The notes under the pieces: generated by a model
Seen by the model: only the letters and a program-made list of their open reading frames with translations
Databases searched by the model: none
Told to the model about the DNA's origin: nothing
Shown here: positions 26,401 through 33,452 of the stretch, piece by piece
Layout: the number at the start of each line of letters is the position of its first letter
Position numbering within the stretch: the first letter of the stretch is position 1
Assembly (NCBI GenBank): GCA_913054495.1
Contig: CAJXIY010000013.1
Coordinates: 1 to 42,924, forward strand
DNA: 42,924 nt
From: an uncultured Gammaproteobacteria bacterium
Lineage (GTDB): Bacteria; Pseudomonadota; Gammaproteobacteria; Pseudomonadales; Pseudohongiellaceae
Reading direction: 5' to 3'
Position numbers and translations under genes: made by a program

Positions 26401-27113
26401 CGCAGCTTGATTGACTCAGGAACGGCATTGATGACCCTGGCGACAATAGTCACGCTATCACCCCGTTGCAGTTCCAGATCGCCGGGCTCCACGGTGATTT
26501 CAATATCGGGCAGAATCTCTACAAGCGTCACCGGCTCAGTTATTGCAAATGGCCATGCCAGCCTGCTGCCGGCATTGAGGAGAAACTCCGAGTTCCCGAA
26601 CAGGAATGTGACCACGGCGGCAACGCTGAGTGCCGCAGCAAAAGACCACCAGGAAGCCCGGGCCGGGGCAACCGTTCGCACTTGCTCCTGTTGCTGTTGT
26701 ACGTGTTCCTGGGCATCGAGCCATAGCCGCTGGATAAACTGTTTCGAGACCCCGCGCCGGCCACCGATTAAATCTTCTTCACTAAATTCCAGGGACGTCA
26801 GCAGCCGTTGTTCCAGATCCGGAATATGGTCTTCCACATAGTGAGCCAACTGACGATCGTCGCTGTGGCGCCGACTTAACACCCGCATCAGTTGCCAGAC
26901 CATCAGACCCAGCAGCACTACAGAGGCAGCGAACATGGCAGTGGTGGCGGCCTTATCCAGGTCCAGGACGGCGGTCAGCGCGCTAACAGAAAGAATGACC
27001 ACGGCAAGGGCGATGACGAAGTAACTGCTCTGCTTGAGAATAAACAGATTGTTACGGCGACGACGCAGATTCTTGAGGGTGGTCCGAAGGCTATCGAATG
27101 TGGGAGTCGACAT
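23475..27113 (-). CDS. DUF4175-type large membrane protein with Gln-rich coiled coil
   Basis: I chose the ATG at 27113 (1212 residues; AGGG about 7 bases upstream) over a GTG 30 bases earlier. Three TMs lie at about 30-50, 58-76 and 154-172. A periplasmic beta-rich part follows (about 190-550; EYTGFEDILEEDSGDMVVPE and other Ig-like stretches). From about 560 to 1110 the protein is helical, rich in Gln, Glu and Arg, and punctuated by low-complexity tracts: GGGGGGG, a Ser-Gln run (SQSQSQSQSQSHSSSSS) and a Gly-Pro-Gln run near the end. It is the first gene of the MoxR operon and looks like its structural scaffold. No catalytic motif was seen. Confidence 0.75.
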   Translation of the reverse strand: MSTPTFDSLRTTLKNLRRRRNNLFILKQSSYFVIALAVVILSVSALTAVLDLDKAATTAMFAASVVLLGLMVWQLMRVLSRRHSDDRQLAHYVEDHIPDLEQRLLTSLEFSEEDLIGGRRGVSKQFIQRLWLDAQEHVQQQQEQVRTVAPARASWWSFAAALSVAAVVTFLFGNSEFLLNAGSRLAWPFAITEPVTLVEILPDIEITVEPGDLELQRGDSVTIVARVINAVPESIKLRTQTDNVNWRDLSMSRDGSGSDSATYSYYIPSLQEDTTYYVTFNERGEQNSTQYRISLFDLPQIQQIDLAYDYPEYTGFEDILEEDSGDMVVPEGTEVELIVTFNKPIAVANVEFDESYSAEADEIELPAPYVPLQMEIEGNIGRASFTVTQNGVYRILATDLAAMESKNPLDYFIRAIVDTPPELTLKRPGRDRDVMPLEEVVLEIDASDDYGLSSFTLNYSVVGADEVEVNFLPQANMQEVTGNELIYMEDLEVEPGDFVTYYLTLADNNDLRGPNEVISDIYFLQVIPTDQEFRRAAGMSGGQGAGGGQGGDSSALVSVQKDIIAATWKLKNRQSKVSVAEFVADAEIISESQREATGRARQSIDRLAERLSFSDDTYDSAVENLSLAIEQMNLAAQELDKEQITSALKPEQLALQFILKAEASINRTDISMQQGGGGGGGGARQEREDLRELFEMELGQLENRYETTASRGGQSQQETEEANKLEELARRQEGLTRAQRNLARREEQMTEEQKRRELERLMRQQEQLSQEVAQLAQQMSRGQQRARSQSQSQSQSQSHSSSSSAASGGQQSSQQAQQTPLQRAAQQMQEAARSETAAMAAARSQKALDNLREQQRELNQRSDNSVNQLAQNLGQRGRQLLQEQRELQDALQRATREQGLGQTRRAVRDGESMQALVEAQQQQQRSLGEIEDMLRAIIARGDNDDQRLMSQAQAASRELRPIREEMQTSNRVLRNGMVNLAVDIERELEAQIEEFAQSLAALNPAQSGSRSSQLQQVAAAAELLREQIEELQQQALAFKEAGAQAGAGTSSIREMREQLERTQQLAEQLTQQLQQQAQAPGQPGQQGQPGQAGGGGRQQIGGARGNTSDRVGRGGSIDTSGNNSPIGNARSILQQLTQKDIEDFLSQPELFRQLLQPILELEGALRAQAELDTINNKLYATVDEDIPDEYRGLVEIYYRVLSEIPGSANSAQ

Positions 27114-27485
27114 ATGGGCCCTACTGTCCAATTTCAAATACACACTTGCCCGTACTCGCTAACCCTGGTCTTCGTCAGGGCGAAGAGAAGCGAGAACCGG
27201 CGTGGATGCTGCCGATACAGCGTACCTGTCTGAATTCCAGCGGTATCACTACATGCCGCTGGCGCGCGCTGTTTATTGCAGCCAGTCGAGCCTAACTATC
27301 CCATTAAGTCGCCCAGAAAAGCAAGGCCTTATCCGGCCCAATCCAGATGAAAACCTTGCAAAATCAGATAGTCAGAGTAAAGCCTGATTCTGCCCGAACT
27401 TATGCAGAATTCCGGACCTATTCTGGACAGTTTCGGGGGCGCCAGGTAGCCGATATTCAGCCCACAGCGAGGTAAATTACGAGGC
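27114..27485. other. Intergenic region upstream of the MoxR operon
   Basis: This 372-base gap is read by minus-strand transcription between the Nudix gene and the DUF4175 gene. It holds the candidate operon promoter (27295-27324). It also holds two small perfect hairpins, CCCTG-GTCTTCGT-CAGGG near 27163-27180 in the leader and GGCC-TTATCC-GGCC near 27325-27338. No small gene is supported. Confidence 0.5.
27295..27324 (-). promoter_or_regulatory. Candidate sigma-70 promoter of the MoxR operon
   Basis: On the minus strand, TTGCTT (27324-27319), an 18-base spacer and GATAGT (27300-27295) resemble a sigma-70 promoter. The predicted start, near 27288, leaves a leader of about 175 bases before the ATG at 27113. 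The same -10 hexamer occurs in the candidate promoter of the TPR-like gene at 12396. Confidence 0.4.
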
Positions 27486-28085
27486 TTAGTGATCCGATGC
27501 TTGGCGGCAACCCATTTCCTCAGGTCGGTAATATTCCGAGTCCCGGGGAAAAACCCGAATGCTGCTCTCGGTGGCATGACGCATCAACTCGGTCAGGCTG
27601 TGACAGGCAGCAATATCCTTGAGGGTGGTGACGGTGGGCCTGGGCAGAATCAGGGTTTCAATCCTGGCTTCGGCAAGTGCGTCAGTGGGCGTAATCCAAC
27701 GGTAATCATGAATCTCTGCGTTGTCCACAGTGACTGCCACAGTTTGATGCAGCGGGCAGATAAAAAACCAGGTGCTGAACCGCCGTGGTAGCGCCGGTGG
27801 TGTAGTCCAGTGTGCGGTGTGCACTAGTTGACTCTCATCGATGTCAATTCCAGCTTCCTCCCGTGTTTCCCGTACGGCTGCTTTCAACGCCGCTGGATAT
27901 TCGAGACCGCTTTCACACTGGGCGAAATCATCGGCGTCGATCCTGCCGCCTGGAAACACCCAATGGCCTCCATGGAAGACCAATTTGGGATTGCGCAACA
28001 GCAGCAACACTTCGATGTCAGATTTAGTGGAGGACTCACGGGCGAGAACCACAGTTGCGGCTGGAACCGGTGCAATATCACTCAT
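27486..28085 (-). CDS. Nudix hydrolase
   Basis: The start at 28085 (199 residues) is chosen because the candidate promoter at 28131-28160 lies downstream of the alternative GTG at 28142. The Nudix box is split as in NUDT8/NUDT19-like enzymes: GGHWVFPGGRIDADD, an insertion of about 18 residues, then AAVRETREEAGIDI with the metal-binding Glu residues. These enzymes hydrolyse nucleoside-diphosphate-linked compounds; members with this spacing often act on CoA derivatives, which would suit the acyl-CoA neighbours, but this is inference. It is divergent from the SDR at 28277. Confidence 0.87.
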   Translation of the reverse strand: MSDIAPVPAATVVLARESSTKSDIEVLLLLRNPKLVFHGGHWVFPGGRIDADDFAQCESGLEYPAALKAAVRETREEAGIDIDESQLVHTAHWTTPPALPRRFSTWFFICPLHQTVAVTVDNAEIHDYRWITPTDALAEARIETLILPRPTVTTLKDIAACHSLTELMRHATESSIRVFPRDSEYYRPEEMGCRQASDH

Positions 28086-28130
28086 CGGTAAATGCTTGTC
28101 CTCAGTCAAAAGAGTTGCTTTTGCCGGCCT

Positions 28131-28160
28131 AGTATCCCACACAGGCTGTGACTATGTCAG
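28131..28160 (-). promoter_or_regulatory. Candidate sigma-70 promoter of the Nudix gene
   Basis: On the minus strand, CTGACA (28160-28155), an 18-base spacer and GATACT (28136-28131) are a fair match (five and four of six). The transcript would begin near 28124, 39 bases before the ATG at 28085. Confidence 0.45.
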
Positions 28161-28179
28161 TTGCCGCAAGCCTTTAGCG

Positions 28180-28208
28180 TTGCAGCTTGGCCAGAGTCAG
28201 CATAGAAT
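28180..28208 (+). promoter_or_regulatory. Candidate sigma-70 promoter of the MFE-2-like SDR
   Basis: TTGCAG (28180-28185), a 17-base spacer and TAGAAT (28203-28208, five of six) precede the SDR start by about 70 bases. It lies back to back with the Nudix promoter. Confidence 0.5.
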
Positions 28209-28276
28209 CCAGCCAGTTTTATTCTTGGCCTCCAGAGCCCTGAATTCAGTTAATCAATGCAGAATGAGGATCTAGT

Positions 28277-29149
28277 ATGACAATCAGTTTTAAAGACAAG
28301 GTAGCCATAGTCACGGGCGCTGGCGGCGGGCTCGGCAAACAACATGCCCTGGAACTGGGCAGACGGGGCGCTTCGGTGGTGGTCAACGACCTCGGTGGCG
28401 GTGTGGATGGTAGTGGCGGCTCTGCCAGCGCGGCGGAATCGGTGGCGCAGGAAATCTGTGATAACGGCGGCAGTGCCGTGTCCAGTGCAGCCTCAGTGAC
28501 TGACTTCGACGCGGTGCAGGCCATGTGTGAGGAAACCATGTCAAATTGGGGACGCATCGATATCCTGGTGAACAATGCCGGTATATTGAGAGACAAGACT
28601 TTTGCCAAGTTGGAGCTGGAGAACTGGCATGCGGTGTTGGATGTGCACCTTACCGGCAGTCTTAATTGTACTAAATGCGTGTGGCCTATCATGACCCAAC
28701 AAAATTATGGTCGCATCGTCATGACCACATCCACCTCCGGACTCTTCGGTAACTTCGGGCAGAGCAATTACGGGGCCGCAAAACTTGGCCTAGTTGGCTT
28801 TATGAACACGCTGCGACTGGAAGGTGCCAAGTACAATATCTTTACCAATGCGATTGCACCCATCGCCGCCACTCGCATGACTGAAGATTTACCCGGCTTC
28901 GAGGACAGCGCGGAGAAACTGGCACCGGAACTGGTCACCCCCGCCGTGGTTTTCCTCTGCAGCGAGCAGGCGCCTAACGGACGCATCATTCAGGCCGCCG
29001 GCGGCCGCTACTATTCTGCCGACGTGCGCGAGAATGTGGGCGTGGATCTTGGCCTCAATGCTAGCGTGGAGGACATCGAAGAGAACATTGCGACCATCCT
29101 GGATATGAGTGCGAACAAGGGGGTTCTCGAAAGAACCCACCATCGCTAA
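28277..29149 (+). CDS. SDR oxidoreductase, (3R)-hydroxyacyl-CoA dehydrogenase (MFE-2/HSD17B4)-like
   Basis: The protein has 290 residues; GAGGA lies 6 bases before the ATG. The motifs are TGAGGGLG near residue 14, the NAD-specific acidic turn VVVNDLGG, NNAGILRDKTFAKL, the catalytic Ser in TTSTSGLFGNFGQ and YGAAK. NNAGILRD and the FGNFGQSNYGAAK block are typical of the dehydrogenase part of peroxisomal multifunctional enzyme 2 and its bacterial homologues, which act in beta-oxidation or side-chain degradation. The C-terminal tail (ASVEDIEENIATILDMSANK) follows the fold, and its coding sequence is repeated just downstream (29186-29271). Confidence 0.88.
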   Translation: MTISFKDKVAIVTGAGGGLGKQHALELGRRGASVVVNDLGGGVDGSGGSASAAESVAQEICDNGGSAVSSAASVTDFDAVQAMCEETMSNWGRIDILVNNAGILRDKTFAKLELENWHAVLDVHLTGSLNCTKCVWPIMTQQNYGRIVMTTSTSGLFGNFGQSNYGAAKLGLVGFMNTLRLEGAKYNIFTNAIAPIAATRMTEDLPGFEDSAEKLAPELVTPAVVFLCSEQAPNGRIIQAAGGRYYSADVRENVGVDLGLNASVEDIEENIATILDMSANKGVLERTHHR

Positions 29150-29271
29150 ATCTGAAAGGAGCGTGGATCAGGCGCATTCATGCCAGCGCGGAGGACATCG
29201 AAGAGAATATTGCGACCATCCTGGATATGAGTGTGAACAAGGGGGTTCTCGAAAGAACTCCCCATCGTTAA
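29064..29271. repeat. Tandem duplication of the SDR 3' end
   Basis: The 86 bases at 29064-29149 (last 28 codons plus stop) recur at 29186-29271 with six substitutions, at an offset of 122 bases. Weaker similarity continues upstream with an indel (GTGGATC at 29042 and 29163). The offset is not a multiple of three and a stop separates the copies, so copy 2 is not part of the protein. Both copies contain GGGTTCTCGAAAGAAC, a 5- to 7-bp hairpin with a CGAA loop. In copy 2 the changes allow an extended GGGG/CCCC stem. Confidence 0.92.
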
Positions 29272-29301
29272 TCCTCAGCAGTGCCCGCATCAGGCGCCAG
29301 T

Positions 29302-29922
29302 TCACGCCTGATCTGCGAGCGTGCGCTGTACGGACGCCCTCGCATCCATCAGATCCAATAATTGCTTGATGTGTGGCTCTTCGTTGAAAGCATCCCAATC
29401 CAGTGCTTTCTTACAGACAATTGTTGCCAGGCTAACGCTGTAGCGGAAATAGAAATCGGCGTAGCTGATTTCCGCGCCGGCAAGATACGGATCGAACTTT
29501 GCCAGTTTTGCCAGTGCTGCAAAACCCTTCACCAGTAATACCTTGACCGCGGCCTTCTCTTCGTCGCTTGCCGGTCTGCCAAAAAACACCTCACCATACA
29601 AGCGCCGCGCCGGCAATTCAATATAGAGTTCGAGGTAACGAATTAGCTCCTGCACCTTGGCTTTGGCAAAGGCATCTGTGGGATAGAATGCAGGTCCCTC
29701 GCCGAGGGCGTCTAGATAATCGATGATTACCCCGGTTTCTGTAAGGAAGCCTTGCTCGGTTTCTATGCAGGGAACTTTACCCATCGGGCTCTGCGCCAGA
29801 TAGTCTTCGTCCTGATTGGGCTTGACCAGGATCTCTTCGAACTCCAACCCCTTTTCGATAAGCACCGCCTTGACCATATTGTAGTAGTTACTCAATGGCA
29901 TGCCGTACAATTTAATACTCAT
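29302..29922 (-). CDS. Glutathione S-transferase family protein
   Basis: The ATG at 29922 (206 residues) has AGAGGA 6 bases upstream; a longer reading would need a TTG. The N-terminal thioredoxin-like domain (IKLYGMPLSNYYNMVKAVLIEKG) carries the Ser-Asn-Tyr-Tyr active-site region, the cis-Pro in MGKVPCIE and the glutathione-binding ETGVIIDYLD. The C-terminal domain is all-helical and ends near 206. It is the usual size for the family and likely cytosolic. It lies downstream of the mltD-like gene on the same strand, with overlapping inverted repeats in the gap. Substrate unknown. Confidence 0.9.
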   Translation of the reverse strand: MSIKLYGMPLSNYYNMVKAVLIEKGLEFEEILVKPNQDEDYLAQSPMGKVPCIETEQGFLTETGVIIDYLDALGEGPAFYPTDAFAKAKVQELIRYLELYIELPARRLYGEVFFGRPASDEEKAAVKVLLVKGFAALAKLAKFDPYLAGAEISYADFYFRYSVSLATIVCKKALDWDAFNEEPHIKQLLDLMDARASVQRTLADQA

Positions 29923-29954
29923 TTTCCATCCTCTTTTCTTTTGGATTAACAATT

Positions 29955-29986
29955 GCGAATTTTTCGCTATGCATAAAGTGCATAGC
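29955..29986. repeat. Two overlapping perfect inverted repeats upstream of the GST gene
   Basis: GCGAA-TTT-TTCGC (29955-29967) and GCTATGCA-TAAAG-TGCATAGC (29966-29986, 8-bp stem) share two bases. They lie in the mltD-GST gap, 33 bases upstream of the GST start. No U tract follows on the minus strand, so an operator or mRNA structure is more likely than a terminator. Confidence 0.5.
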
Positions 29987-30025
29987 CGAGATCCCTAGAA
30001 TCGCGGAACTGCCATTCGTGAAGTT

Positions 30026-32293
30026 TTACCGCACTTGTTCCAACAAGGGAAAGATAATTTTCTGATCGATTTGAATTCGATTGAAATCCAAGTCTGGATT
30101 GTATTGGCGCAGCAACCAAATTGGGGTGGAGTAGCGTTCCGCCGCGACGGCGCCGATATTGTCGCCGCGTTTCACCTGGTACTGTTCCGCACCCTGAATT
30201 CGATAATTGCTAAAGAATTCTCGCTGCAGTGTGGAATGGAAATCTCTCCGCTTCAATTCAAATTCAGCAATATTGACCCTGGAAAAAGCCAGAGTCAGAC
30301 GCTTGCCAATGATGACCGGATCGCGGAACACCATATTATTCAGTCGGCGCAGATCCCAGGCGCGTATGCCCAGCCAGTCTGCATAGTGGCCCAGCGTCTC
30401 GGAGGCCTGAATCTCGATGCTGTTGTTGCTGGCTACCGAGTAATCGGATGGGTCCGCAGACAAGGCCTCGGTAAGCTGTTCGTTGCTCGCTGCCACGTCC
30501 AGCACCGGATCCAGCGCCACCGCCTGCTCCTCGGCCGCCGTTACCTCAATTTCCAGAACGGCATTGTCCGGTAGCACGGCAGCCGGCGGCAGCACCGTTT
30601 CATTCAGCGCCAACGAGGTCAAACTCTCGCTCACTGCCGGCTCCTCCGCTGTCTCGGGCTCTCGACCTGCAAACTCAACGCTTGCCAGCTCCAGCTCTTC
30701 GGAAAATTGAATCAAGGTAGGTGGCACTGGGGTATTATCGGCAGCTATGGCGGCCAGTTGGTCATCACTGCGCTCGAAGCCAGGTAAAGTTAGCAGTTGT
30801 CCCGGGTATATTCGCCGTGGGTCCTGAATCGCATTCACGGCCAGCAGGGCCTGTTCTGTCACCCCCAAACGTGCCGCAATCAGCGAAACCGTGTCGCCGC
30901 GACGCACTGTGTAAGCCCCCTCCGCGCTTGCCAGGCTTGGAACAGCTAACGGGAAATCGAAATAATCTTGGGGCAGCAGCAAGCGTTGCCCTATTGCAAT
31001 TCGGTTTCGAGATGCAAGCGCATTTAGAGAGACGAGCCTGGAGACGCTGGTATTAAAACGGCTTGCTATCACCGACAGACTATCACCACGGATCACCACG
31101 TAGGCAATATCCGGTGTCTGTACGGGGAATTTAAAATCTGCCGGCACCATGGCCAGCAGGTCACCGCTCGGCACCGCTGCCGCCCGCACCTTCAGCATAA
31201 AACCCTTGGGTATTCTCTTGTTGCCTTCCCATACCACCGGCCGCAGGGCCCGATTGTCTGCCTGCAGCTGTTCCAGGCTGGTGCCGATGGAGCGGGCAAA
31301 AACCTCTGCATCGATAAAGGAGTCAATTTCTACTTCGCGGAAATCGGGCGCCGGGTTCAGGCGCACCTCACCGAAATAACGGCCGGCGTCATTCTCCACC
31401 TGCAATACGGCGAGAAACTGTGGATAAAAATTGCGTGAAGCAAAACCGAAGGCCCTGCCGTTGTAGTTGGCGATTATTTTTTCAATATCCGTGCTGCCTA
31501 TCTGGCGAACTGCTCTCGTGATACCACCGACGCCATGGTTATAGGCAGTCAGCGCCAGGGGCCAGGTCCCTAACACGCTGTAGTTATACTCCAGCAAACT
31601 CATGGCCGCGTTGGTCGCAAGATAAGGATCCATGCGTTCATCGACGACGTGGTCGATACGCATAAATCGCTGCCCGGTAGCCCGGGTAAACTGCCACATA
31701 CCGGTGGCGGCGGCGCTGGAACGTGCCCCCGGATTAAAAGAAGATTCCACGTGGGGCAGCACCCGCAACTCCGGTGGCAATTGTTTTTCTCGCACCACGT
31801 TGTCGATATGCGCCCGGTATGCACCCGAACGTTCCAATCCACCGAGGAAGCGGTCGGACTGCCCGAGCTGCCATCGCACATTGGAAGTGGCGGCACGCAG
31901 AGTCTGATTGCTGACATCCGCTGGCCACAGGGCAAGCACCTGCTGTTGACTCGGTGTCAGATTACTGCGCTTGCCCGTCGCCAGTGTCCTCAGATCGATC
32001 TGAATGCGCTCTCGTGCGGATTCGATCTGCCTGCGGTTCCGGGCCAGACTCTGGTAAACCACGGCCAGATTCTGGGAATCATGCAAAAAACCGCTCTGGG
32101 TATCGACTTCTGTGTAAACCCGCACCCAGAAGTTGATGGCCGGTTCCAGTTCCTCCGGACGGGGAAATAAGTCCGTGGTCTGGGCCAGGGAGAGTCCAGA
32201 TAAGCTGGCGAGAATGAAGCTCAGCAGGGTGATCTTCAGTCTGCCCCGAGGGTGCAGAAAACCTGGCAGGAATGTAGGTAGTGTAGAAATCAT
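30026..32293 (-). CDS. LysM-containing lytic murein transglycosylase (MltD-like)
   Basis: The protein has 755 residues. A signal region (LKITLLSFILASLSGLSLAQ, ending near 38) is followed by a lysozyme-like SLT domain (about 165-300) with the catalytic Glu183 in LPHVESSFNP, ATGMWQFTRATG and ALTAYNHGVGG. LysM domains lie at about 398-441 and 461-504, a degenerate one at 625-668 and a good one at 704-750. It cleaves peptidoglycan to 1,6-anhydro products in the periplasm. E. coli MltD has about 450 residues and two LysM, so this is a long version with an acidic linker (about 510-620). The symbol mltD is not assigned because the architecture differs. Confidence 0.9.
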   Translation of the reverse strand: MISTLPTFLPGFLHPRGRLKITLLSFILASLSGLSLAQTTDLFPRPEELEPAINFWVRVYTEVDTQSGFLHDSQNLAVVYQSLARNRRQIESARERIQIDLRTLATGKRSNLTPSQQQVLALWPADVSNQTLRAATSNVRWQLGQSDRFLGGLERSGAYRAHIDNVVREKQLPPELRVLPHVESSFNPGARSSAAATGMWQFTRATGQRFMRIDHVVDERMDPYLATNAAMSLLEYNYSVLGTWPLALTAYNHGVGGITRAVRQIGSTDIEKIIANYNGRAFGFASRNFYPQFLAVLQVENDAGRYFGEVRLNPAPDFREVEIDSFIDAEVFARSIGTSLEQLQADNRALRPVVWEGNKRIPKGFMLKVRAAAVPSGDLLAMVPADFKFPVQTPDIAYVVIRGDSLSVIASRFNTSVSRLVSLNALASRNRIAIGQRLLLPQDYFDFPLAVPSLASAEGAYTVRRGDTVSLIAARLGVTEQALLAVNAIQDPRRIYPGQLLTLPGFERSDDQLAAIAADNTPVPPTLIQFSEELELASVEFAGREPETAEEPAVSESLTSLALNETVLPPAAVLPDNAVLEIEVTAAEEQAVALDPVLDVAASNEQLTEALSADPSDYSVASNNSIEIQASETLGHYADWLGIRAWDLRRLNNMVFRDPVIIGKRLTLAFSRVNIAEFELKRRDFHSTLQREFFSNYRIQGAEQYQVKRGDNIGAVAAERYSTPIWLLRQYNPDLDFNRIQIDQKIIFPLLEQVR

Positions 32294-32340
32294 CGCTTCG
32301 TCATACTCGTTGGCCGCTTAGCTCAAATTGGGTCTGCTGC

Positions 32341-32369
32341 AACATAGCAATAAAGGTGAAACCCGCCAA
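32341..32369 (-). promoter_or_regulatory. Candidate sigma-70 promoter of the MltD-like gene
   Basis: On the minus strand, TTGGCG (32369-32364), a 17-base spacer and TATGTT (32346-32341) lie about 50 bases upstream of the start at 32293. The gene may therefore be transcribed independently of secF. Confidence 0.5.
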
Positions 32370-32434
32370 GTGCTAATTACCGACATCGGCGCAGCTTGGC
32401 ACTAACGGCTGCCATGGATCTAAAACCGGCAAGC

Positions 32435-33379
32435 TTATGGTATATCGTCCAGTTCGGAACCCTCTTTGACTGGAATCATCAAATCTTCCCGGCTGATGTT
32501 CATGTAGAGGAGGACATTGGAGGCAATATAGATCGAAGAATAGGTACCTATGAACACACCGATGATCAGAGCCACGGCGAAGCCCTGGGTCGACTCACCA
32601 CCGATGAACAGGATAGAAAATAGCACCAGCAAGGTAGTGAAAGAGGTAATCAGGGTTCTGCTCAAGGTCTGATTGAGCGATTTGTTGATCAAGTCGAATG
32701 GCGACCCCTTGCGCATGCGCCGGAAATTTTCCCGGATGCGATCCGATACCACGATGGTATCGTTCAGAGAGTAACCGATAATTGCGAGTAATGCGGCGAG
32801 GGTATTGAGATTAAACTCTATCGAGAAGACGGAAAATATGCCCAGTGTAATAATCACGTCATGGGCCAGAGCCACCACCGCGCCCACGGCGAATTTGAAT
32901 TGGAAACGGATGGAGATATACACCATGATAATCCCCAGCGCCACCAGCATGCCCAGACCGCCCTGTTCCGCCAGCTCCTCACCCACTTTGGCGCTGACGT
33001 AGTCGGATCCGAGCAAGGTAACTTCACTCGCCGTTTCATTGCGCAGCATGGCAGCGATCGTGTCTCCAACTTCGGCCGCCTGTGCAGCCTGGTCTGCCAC
33101 CGCCACCGTTTCATCGACCGGCAGGATGATGCGGATGTCGCGGTCGGAGCCAAAACTCACCACTACCGCATCGGTATAACCATTGCTGTTCAAGGTTCTA
33201 TTGACCTCACCCAGCACGATTGCTTGCGAATAATTCAACCTCACGGAAGTACCACTGGTGAAATCCAGCCCAAATTCCAGGGAATTTACCGCCAGGGAAA
33301 CGATGGAAACCAGCACCAGCACCACGGAAATCGATCCGGCTATGCGGCGAAAGCCCATGAAATCTATTTCATTCTTCAT
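32435..33379 (-). CDS. secF: Protein translocase subunit SecF
   Basis: The ATG at 33379 gives 314 residues (a TTG one codon earlier is less likely). The N-terminal TM (FRRIAGSISVVLVLVSIVSLAV) is followed by the SecF signature GLDFTSGTSVRLNYS, a periplasmic domain, and five TMs containing YSLNDTIVVSDRIRENFRRM. Length and order are normal. With SecD it forms the inner-membrane complex that uses the proton gradient to help SecYEG release exported proteins into the periplasm. It follows secD after a 73-base gap, the conserved arrangement. Confidence 0.97.
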   Translation of the reverse strand: MKNEIDFMGFRRIAGSISVVLVLVSIVSLAVNSLEFGLDFTSGTSVRLNYSQAIVLGEVNRTLNSNGYTDAVVVSFGSDRDIRIILPVDETVAVADQAAQAAEVGDTIAAMLRNETASEVTLLGSDYVSAKVGEELAEQGGLGMLVALGIIMVYISIRFQFKFAVGAVVALAHDVIITLGIFSVFSIEFNLNTLAALLAIIGYSLNDTIVVSDRIRENFRRMRKGSPFDLINKSLNQTLSRTLITSFTTLLVLFSILFIGGESTQGFAVALIIGVFIGTYSSIYIASNVLLYMNISREDLMIPVKEGSELDDIP

Positions 33380-33452
33380 CAAAATACTCGTCTTAACATG
33401 CTATTTTTGAGACCGGTCCTCTGCCTTCAGATGCCGACGACCGGGTGCCGCA

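Noticed and set aside
29109-29369. 86-residue plus-strand ORF over the duplicated segment
   Set aside because: It is a shifted frame across the SDR 3' end and its copy, then antisense to the GST gene.
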